Shown piece after piece: positions 1 through 7,200 of a stretch of 10,669 nucleotides of DNA. The stretch covers positions 1 to 10,669 of the forward strand of contig NZ_CABUCJ010000084.1 of NCBI RefSeq assembly GCF_902490045.1, given 5' to 3'. A model generated the notes under the pieces. The model worked only from the letters and a program-made list of their open reading frames with translations, was not told the origin of the DNA and made no database searches. Position numbers and translations under genes: made by a program. How positions within the stretch are numbered: position 1 is the first letter of the stretch; each line of letters begins with the position of its first letter. Source of the stretch: an uncultured Anaerotruncus sp. Its GTDB lineage: Bacteria; Bacillota; Clostridia; Oscillospirales; Ruminococcaceae.

Positions 1-13
1 CCGTCCGCGGGGG

Positions 14-46
14 GCTTCTTTCTTTTCTCTTGCAAAAGAAAGAAGC
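14..46. repeat. 13-bp perfect inverted repeat, A/T-rich arms
   Basis: GCTTCTTTCTTTT (14-26) pairs perfectly with AAAAGAAAGAAGC (34-46) around a 7-nt loop. The arms are strongly purine/pyrimidine biased. It could act as a terminator for a gene ending left of the window, but it has no clean T run after the stem on the plus strand. It is more likely one module of the surrounding repeat block. Confidence 0.6.
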
Positions 47-78
47 AAAGAAAATGCGCTTAAAGGATCAGGGCGTTC

Positions 79-137
79 CGCGCCCGCGGGCGCGGCGGGG
101 GCTCCGCCCCGCGGCCCCGCAGCTTTTGAAAAAGCTG
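79..137. repeat. Cluster of three palindromes
   Basis: CGCGCCCGCGGGCGCG (79-94) is a perfect 16-bp palindrome. GCGGGG (95-100) pairs with CCCCGC (107-112). CAGCTTTT (120-127) pairs with AAAAGCTG (130-137) around GA. All three are seen directly. They follow one another with almost no gap, which is typical of a structured intergenic repeat and not of coding DNA. Confidence 0.6.
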
Positions 138-144
138 GCAAAAC

Positions 145-250
145 GTTTGGGTGGGGGGTCGGAACGAACATTCACGAGAGGCGCTTACGGGAGGGACAGG
201 GGCGCGCCTGAACCGGAAGCGTTGAAGGGTGCCGGGGGACTTTCTAAAAT
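145..250. repeat. Direct repeat, copy A
   Basis: Matches the stretch 265-370 in the same orientation, offset by about 120-124 nt. Shared blocks in order are GTTTGGG, GGAACGAACA, TCACG, GAGGCG, GCCTGAA, TTGAAGGG and ACTTTC. By eye the copies agree at roughly three quarters of positions. In copy A the terminal hairpin has decayed to an imperfect GCCGG/CCGGC stem (231-260). Confidence 0.55.
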
Positions 251-264
251 GGTGTCCGGCCATG

Positions 265-370
265 GTTTGGGAAAACTGGCGCTTGGAACGAACACTCACG
301 GGAGGCGGCTGTGGGTGCGCCGGGGATACGCCTGAATCAGAAGCTTTGAAGGGGTCCCGGGGAAACTTTC
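265..370. repeat. Direct repeat, copy B
   Basis: This is the second copy of the unit at 145-250. It carries the same ordered blocks and runs into the perfect hairpin at 356-387 that adjoins the ypeB stop codon. The intact hairpin here and the eroded one in copy A suggest that copy B is younger or under selection, perhaps because it ends the ypeB transcript. Confidence 0.55.
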
Positions 371-387
371 TCGAAAGTTTCCCCGGG
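356..387 (-). terminator. Hairpin directly after the ypeB stop, probable terminator
   Basis: A perfect 14-bp stem, CCCGGGGAAACTTT (356-369) against AAAGTTTCCCCGGG (374-387), with a CTCG loop. It begins at the base after the ypeB stop codon (388-390, read on the minus strand). No T-rich tail follows on the minus strand, so it does not fit the classical intrinsic terminator. It could stabilise the 3' end or act with Rho. Confidence 0.5.
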
Positions 388-1752
388 TCACTTCGTCAGT
401 GTGCCTTCGGGCGTCTCCAAAAGCAGCAGGATCTGTTCCTCCGCGCCGGTGGAGGCGTTGATATAGACGAGAACCTTCTGCGCGTCCGCGTCCTCCCCGG
501 CCCGGGCCTGGAACTCATAGGTGAGGACCTCGTTCTGGCCGCTGGTGGGGATGAGCGCGAGCCGCTCGGAGAGCACGGTCAGCGAGGGGTTCACCGACTG
601 GAGGGCCTGCTCGGCGGTGATGGCGGGATCGTCCAGCACACGGTCGCGGTGGTTGTTGATATACCCGCGCGCGTCGTAGAAAACGACGCTGCCGTCGTCG
701 AGCGCGACGCCGACCTTGACCAGATCGGTGTAGAGGATGACGTTGCCGCTTGTGGCGGCATAGTTGATCGTGCAGACGCCGTCCGCCTTCTCATAGTAGG
801 TGGCGCGCATGTTCTCATAGCCGAGCGAGGTGAGGTAGTCCTCCCCAAAGCGGAAGATCGCGTCGTTGCGCAGGCGTTCCTCACCGATCTCGCGGCCGTT
901 GATGAGGTAGGTCACGAGCCCGCCCGCCTTGGTCACGCCGATGCTCAGGTTTTCCGCCTTGAAGGTATAGGAGGGCATATTGGAATTTTCGTCGTCCGCG
1001 CGGGTGAGGTCGCCGGGGTTGAGGCGGGCGGCCGAAGCCGCGGCCTGCTGGGCCGCGTCGGGGGTGACGGCCGGGCGCCCGTAGGTGAGGCGTGGCCGCC
1101 GGGTGAGCAGGTGGTCGGAGAAGGGTCCGTCATAGATGAGGGTGGGGTAGCCGGTCATCGTCTGTTCGACGTCCTCGAACCCGGCGGATACGCCCGTCGG
1201 CTGGGTGCCCTCGGTATCGTCACCGCCATGGCGCGCGGTGCGCAGGGCGGCCACGTCGATACGGCCCTCCCGCACCTGCCGTTCGACCCCGCCGACATAG
1301 TCGTTGAGCTTGGCGGCGTATTCGCGCAGCGCCTCCGCGTTCTGCCGGTCCTCCTCGGAAAGCTGCGCGCCGGCCGCCACCTTTTTGGAGAGCGCCATTG
1401 CGTAATCGCCCACCTGCGACAGGAACTTATAGGTGTTGTCCATATGCAGGTCGCTCACCGGCAGGGCGGAGAGGGCGGATTTCGCGCCGCCGCTCTCCCG
1501 CCAGACGCGCGCGGCCATCTGGGAGAGCTGGGTGGGCGTGCCGACGTACTGTCCCTTTTCCAGATCGGCGGAGATGTTCGCGAGATAGCTCGACAGCTCG
1601 CCGAGCGCGCGGGCATAGGTGTTCTCGAGCTGGAGGCGGTAGTCGCGCGCGGCGGCGCGCTGCTGCACGGCGAACCCGATCGCCGCCAGCAGGACGACTG
1701 CCAGAAAACTGATGATGCGGATGAGGGCCCGCTTGGAGAGGGCGACGTTCAT
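388..1752 (-). CDS. ypeB: Spore germination protein YpeB
   Basis: A 454-residue protein that I recognise as YpeB, the partner of the cortex-lytic enzyme SleB; in Bacillus the two depend on each other for stability in the dormant spore. The length is close to that of Bacillus YpeB. Residues about 8-28 form one membrane-spanning signal anchor. A helical region with the typical motif YARALGELSSYLANISADLEKG follows in the first 70 residues, split here between YARALGELSS and YLANISADLEKG. The C-terminal half carries PepSY-like units rich in ITAEQAL-type segments. The start is supported by GGGAGG (1760-1765 on the plus map) 7 nt upstream. It is divergent from the desulfurase operon. The usual sleB neighbour is not seen: a repeat block lies downstream, so sleB is elsewhere or beyond the window. 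Its presence argues that the organism forms endospores. Confidence 0.92.
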   Translation of the reverse strand: MNVALSKRALIRIISFLAVVLLAAIGFAVQQRAAARDYRLQLENTYARALGELSSYLANISADLEKGQYVGTPTQLSQMAARVWRESGGAKSALSALPVSDLHMDNTYKFLSQVGDYAMALSKKVAAGAQLSEEDRQNAEALREYAAKLNDYVGGVERQVREGRIDVAALRTARHGGDDTEGTQPTGVSAGFEDVEQTMTGYPTLIYDGPFSDHLLTRRPRLTYGRPAVTPDAAQQAAASAARLNPGDLTRADDENSNMPSYTFKAENLSIGVTKAGGLVTYLINGREIGEERLRNDAIFRFGEDYLTSLGYENMRATYYEKADGVCTINYAATSGNVILYTDLVKVGVALDDGSVVFYDARGYINNHRDRVLDDPAITAEQALQSVNPSLTVLSERLALIPTSGQNEVLTYEFQARAGEDADAQKVLVYINASTGAEEQILLLLETPEGTLTK

Positions 1753-1798
1753 GTAGGTACCTCCCGGAAAAATGTTGAAATTCGGATATACACACTGT

Positions 1799-1827
1799 TA
1801 TTTTGTGAACAAATATTGAAAATATGA
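1799..1827 (-). promoter_or_regulatory. Candidate sigma-G-like promoter of ypeB
   Basis: Read on the minus strand, TCATA (1823-1827) and CAAAATA (1799-1805) are separated by 17 nt. This resembles the forespore sigma-G/F pattern (about GHATR, 17-18 nt, CATnnTA), with one mismatch in the first box and one or two in the second. ypeB is under sigma-G control in Bacillus subtilis, so such a promoter is expected. The predicted start lies about 40 nt before the ATG. The small inverted repeat TTTGT-GA-ACAAA (1802-1813) overlaps the -10 box. Confidence 0.4.
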
Positions 1828-1846
1828 GAATTTTGGGGGACATTCG

Positions 1847-1875
1847 TTGAAAAAAATGTGGGATTGCGGTATACT
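1847..1875 (+). promoter_or_regulatory. Sigma-A promoter of the desulfurase-thiI operon
   Basis: TTGAAA (1847-1852), a 17-nt spacer and TATACT (1870-1875) make a near-consensus housekeeping promoter. Transcription would begin near 1882, leaving a leader of about 45 nt before the ATG at 1929. This start also disfavours an in-frame ATG at 1896, which would sit only about 15 nt into the transcript. Confidence 0.75.
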
Positions 1876-1928
1876 GAAACGGATAATAGGGCGGTATGCG
1901 CCTTGGCAGAGATGGGAGCAGGAATTCG

Positions 1929-3071
1929 ATGGAACAAAAAACGGCATATCTGGATAACGCGGCGACCACGCGCGCCTGTCCGGCGGCGGTGGAAGCGGCG
2001 GCGCGGATGATGCGGGACTGCTTCGGGAACCCCTCCTCTCTGCACGCGATGGGGCTCGCCTCGGCGCGGGAGATGGCCGCGGCGCGGGAGGCGGTCGCGG
2101 CGCTGCTGGGGTGCCAGCCCGAGTGCGTGACCTTCACCTCGGGGGGCAGCGAGGCCAACAACCTCGCGGTCTTCGGCGGTGCGGCGGCGCGCGCGCGGCG
2201 GGGCAGAAAGCTCGTCACCACAGCGGCGGAGCACGCCTCCGTCTCGGCGGCGATGCGGCGGCTCGAGGCGGAGGGCTGGGAGGTCGCGTATGTGAAGCCC
2301 GGCCCCGATGGGAAGCTCGACGCCGAGGCGTTCGCCGCCGCGGTGGACGAGCGGACGGCGCTCGTCAGCATGATGCTCGTCAACAACGAGACGGGCGCGA
2401 TCTTCCCGGTGGCGGAGGCCGCGAAGCTCATCCGCCGCAAAAACCCCGAGACGCTCATCCACTGCGACGGGGTGCAGGCGTTTGGCAAGCTGCCGCTGCG
2501 CGTCTCCCGCATGGAAATCGACCTGATGAGCGTGAGCGGGCACAAAATCTGCGGGCCCAAGGGGTCCGGGGCGCTCTATATCCGGCGCGGCGTGCGCGTT
2601 CTGCCGCAGATCTGCGGCGGGGGACAGGAGCGGGGGCTGCGCTCGGGAACCGAGAACCTCCCGGCGATCGCCGGGTTCGGCGCGGCGTGCGCCGCGCTCG
2701 CGGGGAAGGTGCAGCAGAATTACGCGCACGCCGAACGGCTGCGGGACCGCCTGCGGGAACAGCTTTCGGAAATGAGCGGGGTGCGCCTTAACTCCCCGGC
2801 GGACGGCTCCCCCTACATCGTGAATTTTTCCGTGCCCGGTTACCGCTCGGAGACGGTGCTCCACTTCCTCGAAAGCCGGGGGGTCTTTGTTTCGAGCGGA
2901 TCGGCCTGCTCGAAGGGGGCCGTGAGCCCCGTACTCCAGTCGATGGGGCTGCCCGCCCCGGTGGTGGACGGCGCGCTGCGCGCGAGCTTCATCTACGGGA
3001 CGGAGGAGGCGGAGCTGGACATGCTGGTTACGGCCCTCCGCGAAGGAATCGCCAAAGTGGCGCACAAATAA
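1929..3071 (+). CDS. Cysteine desulfurase (NifS/IscS family, ThiI partner)
   Basis: A pyridoxal-phosphate enzyme that takes sulfur from cysteine as a protein persulfide and releases alanine. From the ATG at 1929 it has 380 residues, normal for the family. The start is preceded by AGGA (1920-1923) and GGGAG (1914-1918), and the family N-terminus YLDNAATT follows at once. An in-frame ATG 11 codons earlier (1896) is less likely. Visible motifs are the cofactor-binding AEHASV, the HCDGVQAFGK stretch, the Schiff-base lysine in SGHK (about K206), and the catalytic cysteine in SSGSACSKG (about C327). It lies 21 nt upstream of thiI in one transcript. In Bacillus subtilis the comparable NifZ desulfurase works specifically with ThiI, so a dedicated role in tRNA thiolation (perhaps also thiamine thiazole sulfur) is the best guess. 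Whether it also feeds Fe-S assembly cannot be told. Confidence 0.93.
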   Translation: MEQKTAYLDNAATTRACPAAVEAAARMMRDCFGNPSSLHAMGLASAREMAAAREAVAALLGCQPECVTFTSGGSEANNLAVFGGAAARARRGRKLVTTAAEHASVSAAMRRLEAEGWEVAYVKPGPDGKLDAEAFAAAVDERTALVSMMLVNNETGAIFPVAEAAKLIRRKNPETLIHCDGVQAFGKLPLRVSRMEIDLMSVSGHKICGPKGSGALYIRRGVRVLPQICGGGQERGLRSGTENLPAIAGFGAACAALAGKVQQNYAHAERLRDRLREQLSEMSGVRLNSPADGSPYIVNFSVPGYRSETVLHFLESRGVFVSSGSACSKGAVSPVLQSMGLPAPVVDGALRASFIYGTEEAELDMLVTALREGIAKVAHK

Positions 3072-3092
3072 CAGGATGGGACAGGGAAACGA

Positions 3093-4262
3093 ATGAAGGA
3101 ACTGATACTGCTCAAATGCGGCGAGCTGGCGCTCAAGGGGCTCAACCGCCGCACCTTTGAGGAAGTGCTGATGAAAAACTGCCGGCGCAGGCTGGAGACG
3201 CTCGGAAACTTCAAGATCCGCAGCGCGCAGTCGACGGTCTACGTCGAGCCGGAAAACGAAGAGATCGACATCGACGAGGCGGTCGACCGCCTTTCGCGCG
3301 TCTTCGGCGTGGCCGCGCTTACCCGCGCGGCGATCGTCGAGAAGGACTTTGCAAAAATCCGCGCGGCGGCGCCCGGCTATCTGCGGGACGCGCTCGAGGG
3401 GGCGCGGACCTTTAAGGTGGAGGCCAAGCGGTCGGACAAGACCTTCCCGATGAAATCGCCCGAAATCTGCATGGAGATGGGGGCCGCGCTGCTCGAGGCG
3501 TACCCCCGCCTCACGGTGGACGTGCACCGCCCCGACGTGACCGTCTACGTGGAAATCCGCGAGGTGGCGGCCTACCTGCACACCGACCAGATCCACGGCG
3601 CGGGAGGGCTCCCGGTCGGCACGAGCGGGCGGGCGATGCTGCTGATCTCCGGCGGCATCGACAGCCCGGTGGCGGGCTGGATGATGGCCAAGCGCGGGCT
3701 GGAAGTCATGGCCGTGCACTTTGTGAGCCCGCCCTACACGAGCGAATTCGCGCTCGAAAAGGTGCGCACTCTCTGCAAAAAGATGTCCGCCTGGTGCGGG
3801 CGGGTGCGGCTGGCGGTCGTGCCCTTCACCGAGATCCAGGAGGCCATCCGGGACAACTGCCCCGAGGACATCTTCACCGTCGTGATGCGGCGGATGATGA
3901 TGAAGATCGCCGCGCGCATCGCCCGTGAAAACGGCTGCGGCGCGCTCATCACGGGGGAGAGCCTCGCGCAGGTGGCCAGCCAGACGCTCGACGCGCTCGC
4001 CTGCACCGACGTGGCGAGCGACCTGCCGGTGCTGCGCCCGGTGATCGGCATGGACAAGGACGAGATTGTGAAGATCGCCAACAGGATCGACACGTTTGAA
4101 ACCTCGATCCTGCCCTACGAGGACTGCTGCACCGTCTTCACCCCCCGGCATCCCAGGACAAAACCCCGCCTCGGCTACGTTCTGGAGGCGGAGAGCCGTC
4201 TGGACGCGGAGGCGATGCTCGCGTGTGCGACGGAAAACACGCGGATGGAAACGATCGGCTGA
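3093..4262 (+). CDS. thiI: tRNA 4-thiouridine synthetase ThiI (rhodanese-less)
   Basis: A 389-residue protein that adenylates uridine 8 of tRNA and replaces its oxygen with sulfur. The N-terminal ferredoxin-like and THUMP regions span about residues 1-165 and contain KCGELALKGLNRR at the start. The ATP pyrophosphatase loop is SGGIDSP (S186-P192). The conserved segment PYEDCCTVFTPRHP holds adjacent cysteines C345 and C346, in the place of the conserved cysteine of the catalytic domain. The chain ends without the rhodanese domain of the E. coli enzyme, as usual in Firmicutes. Sulfur must then come directly from a desulfurase, matching the gene 21 nt upstream. The ATG at 3093 has only a modest AGGG signal (3083-3086), so translation may be coupled. 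The next gene starts 33 nt downstream. Confidence 0.95.
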   Translation: MKELILLKCGELALKGLNRRTFEEVLMKNCRRRLETLGNFKIRSAQSTVYVEPENEEIDIDEAVDRLSRVFGVAALTRAAIVEKDFAKIRAAAPGYLRDALEGARTFKVEAKRSDKTFPMKSPEICMEMGAALLEAYPRLTVDVHRPDVTVYVEIREVAAYLHTDQIHGAGGLPVGTSGRAMLLISGGIDSPVAGWMMAKRGLEVMAVHFVSPPYTSEFALEKVRTLCKKMSAWCGRVRLAVVPFTEIQEAIRDNCPEDIFTVVMRRMMMKIAARIARENGCGALITGESLAQVASQTLDALACTDVASDLPVLRPVIGMDKDEIVKIANRIDTFETSILPYEDCCTVFTPRHPRTKPRLGYVLEAESRLDAEAMLACATENTRMETIG

Positions 4263-4295
4263 AACGCCGCACACCAAGAAGAAGGAGGGTTTTGC

Positions 4296-7200
4296 TTGAT
4301 CGCTGAGATTATCGGCGTCGGCGCCGCCCTTGCCGAGGACGGCGCGCTGGCGGCAAACACCCGGCTGCTCGAAAAGGAGCTCGGAACCTGCGGGATCGAG
4401 GTGGGAGCCGCCTCCGCCGTGGGGACCAGCGTGCAGGGCCTGCGCGCGGCGATCGCGCGCGCGCTCGGGCGCAGCGACGTGGTCATCCTGATGGGCGGGC
4501 TCGGCCCCGGCCCGGACGGCATCTCGAAGGAGACCGTCTGCGAGGGGCTCTCCCGCCGGCTTGTCATACATGAGCCGAGCCTCAAACGAATGAAGGAGGC
4601 CTATGAGCGCGCCGGGCGGCAGATGCCCCAGCAGGTCGCCAGGCTCGCGATGATGCCCGAGCAGTCGGTGGTCTTCCCCGGCGTGCGCGGGGTCACCCCC
4701 GGGTGCGCGCTGTCGGCGGGCAACCAGTTTCTGCTGATGGTGCCCGAGGACCCGCGGGAGTTCGTCCCGATGTTCCAGCACAGCGTCATGCCCTATCTCG
4801 CGAAATTTTCCGACGCCGCCGTCGTGACCCGCACGGTGGGCGTCTACGGCCCCGATGAAAAGGAGATGCGCGAAAAGCTCGGCCCCATCCTGCGCTCGCA
4901 GAACCCGGCCGTCGCCGTCTATCCCCGCCGGGGCGAGTTCCAGGTGCGCGTCACGGCGCGCGCCGCCGACAAGGCGCAGGCCTCGGCCATCTGCGCGCCC
5001 GTCGTGAAGGAGATCGAAAAGCGCCTCGGGGAGGCGGTCTACGGCGTCGACTGCGGGCCTCTCCCGCAGGTCGCGGCCGCGCTGCTGGCCGGGGCGAAGC
5101 TCACCGTCAGCCTCGGCGAGGCGTGCACTGGCGGGTCGCTCGGGGAATTGCTCTCCACAGCGCCCGGCGGCGCGGGAACGGTCGCGTACGGCGTCTCCGC
5201 CTACTCCGACCGCATCAAGCAGGATTCCCTCGGCGTGCCCGCCAAGCTCCTCAAAAAATACGGCCCCGTAAGCCCCCAGACGGCCGCCGCCATGGCGCAG
5301 GGCGCGATGGAGAAGGGGAAATCCCCCCTCGGGCTGGCGGTCACCGGGAACGCCGGCGGGCGCGGTGAGGACGCGAAGCGGACGGGCGCCGTCCACATCG
5401 CCCTCTGCGACGCGAAGGAGGTCTGGACCCGGAGCCTCTCGCTCCCCAAGGACACCGCGCCCGAGGCGATCCGCTACGCCGCCTGCCTGGCCGCGCTCGA
5501 CCTTCTGCGGCTGTACATAACCGCCCTGCCGGGAAGGCTTCCGGGCGGCGCGCCGCTGGGGGACGCGGCGGCGGGCAGGCTGCCCGCGCCGGCGGCGGCC
5601 GGCGCGAAGGGGGAGGGCCCCGGCGTGCAGAAGAAGAAACGCGGCTTTCTGGCGGCGGTCTTCCCGGCCAGGGGGGACGCCCCCGCCGACGTGGTGCGCA
5701 AGCTCATCCTCATCGTGGCGGTCTGCGTCTTCATCGGTTCGGCGGCCTACCTCGTCAGCTTCTACGGCGGCTCGGCCAAGAACCGCAGCCAGAACGAGGA
5801 GATCGCCAAGGCGTACAGCGCCGCGCTCGGCATCGAGGACGACGGCAGCATCGAGGTGCCCGACGGCTATCCCGCCGGATACCAGAAGAAGTTCGCCAAC
5901 CTCTACAAGATCAACGAGGACGTGGCGGGGTGGCTTTCGATCGACGGCACCCAGGTCAACTACCCGGTGGTGCACTACATCGACAACAGCTACTACCTGC
6001 GCCGCGACTTCTACCGCAAGGACAACAAATACGGCATCCCCTGGCTCGAGGCGAACGACTCGATGGAGCCGCAGAGCGACAACTACATCATCTACGGCCA
6101 CAACATGACCGACGGGCAGATGTTCGGCGAGCTGATGAAGTACAAGGGCGCGAGCGGGACCAAGGATTTCGCCAATCCCACGGCGGGCATCGAGTACCTG
6201 CGGGAGCACCCGGTCATCTCGTTCGACGACGTCTACCGGGACAACGACTACAAGATCGTGGCCGTCTTCATCACCAACGCCAAGGAGGCCTACGGCCCGA
6301 TCTTCTACTACAACACCTATCTGGAGCTCGGCGACCAGGCGTCCTTCAACACCTTCGTCGACGAGATCACCAGCCGTTCCTACTACAATTCCGACGTCGA
6401 CATCCAGTTCGGCGACAAGTTCCTCATGCTCTCCACCTGTTCCTATGAGTTCGGGCCCGTCTCGGACGACGCGCATGTGCGCACCGTCGTCGTCGGGCGG
6501 CGGGTGCGTGACGGGGAGAAGGCGGACGGCAGCGGCATCACCTACAGCGTCAACCAGAACGTCAGGCTGCCCGCGGGCTTCGCGGGCGGGCAGGCGACCG
6601 CCGAGGCGGTCAAGAACGCCAAGACCGAGTCTGCGGCGGGTCTCGTGCCCGAGCTGCCGGGCGCGTCCTCGGCGGCCGGTTCCGGCGCGTCGAGCGCCGC
6701 GGCCGGATCCTCTTCGGCGGCGTCTTCCTCCTCCTCGCAGAGCGCGGCGCAGAAGGAGTACGACGACAGGGCGCTCGGCTATGCCGACGACGCGCAGTAC
6801 GCGCTGGAAAAGGCGCGCGAGGCGCGCGACGAGGCGCAGGGCTATCTGGACAGGGCCGGGCGCGGCTCGGCGAGCGCCTCCGACGCGCGCAGCGCGGCGG
6901 ACAAGGCCGCACAGGCGATGGACCGCGCGAAGGAGGCCTATTACGACGCGCTCGACGCGTCCGACCTCGCGCGGGAGGTTTACGAGAAGCATCCGTCCGG
7001 CGTGACCAAGCAGGCGTACCAGGACGCGCTGGCGGCGGCCAATTCGGCCAAGAGGGAATTTGAAAAGGCGGAGCAGTACGCCGGCGAGGCGGAGAGCATC
7101 GCGCGCGACAAGGAGAAGGCTTCCGCCTCGTCGAGCAGCAGCACGGCGAGCACGGTGACGCCGCCCGCGTCGAGCGAGACCGCGCCGCCCCCGGCGAGCA

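Larger units (their letters stand above)
1..387. repeat. Gene-free intergenic block of nested inverted and direct repeats
   Basis: No convincing gene is seen here. The short open frames have no ribosome binding site and no recognisable protein. The stretch instead contains, in order, a 13-bp inverted repeat (14-46), a 16-bp GC-only palindrome (79-94), a GCGGGG/CCCCGC repeat (95-112), a CAGCTTTT/AAAAGCTG repeat (120-137), two diverged direct copies of about 105 nt (145-250 and 265-370), and a perfect 14-bp hairpin (356-387). Such density suggests a mosaic dispersed repeat that accumulates between genes. Whether it recurs elsewhere in the genome cannot be judged from this window. Confidence 0.6.

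Noticed and set aside
14..137. CRISPR array
   Set aside because: The repeats are inverted palindromes of different sequence, and the only direct repeat has two diverged copies. There is no regular repeat-spacer unit and no cas gene.
229..1827. A 532-codon plus-strand open frame opposite ypeB
   Set aside because: The opposite strand encodes YpeB with a good ribosome binding site. This frame starts in the repeat block and has no recognisable motif.
1896..1928. 11-codon upstream extension of the desulfurase
   Set aside because: The ATG at 1896 would be only about 15 nt from the predicted transcript start. The ATG at 1929 has AGGA and GGGAG upstream and leads straight into YLDNAATT.
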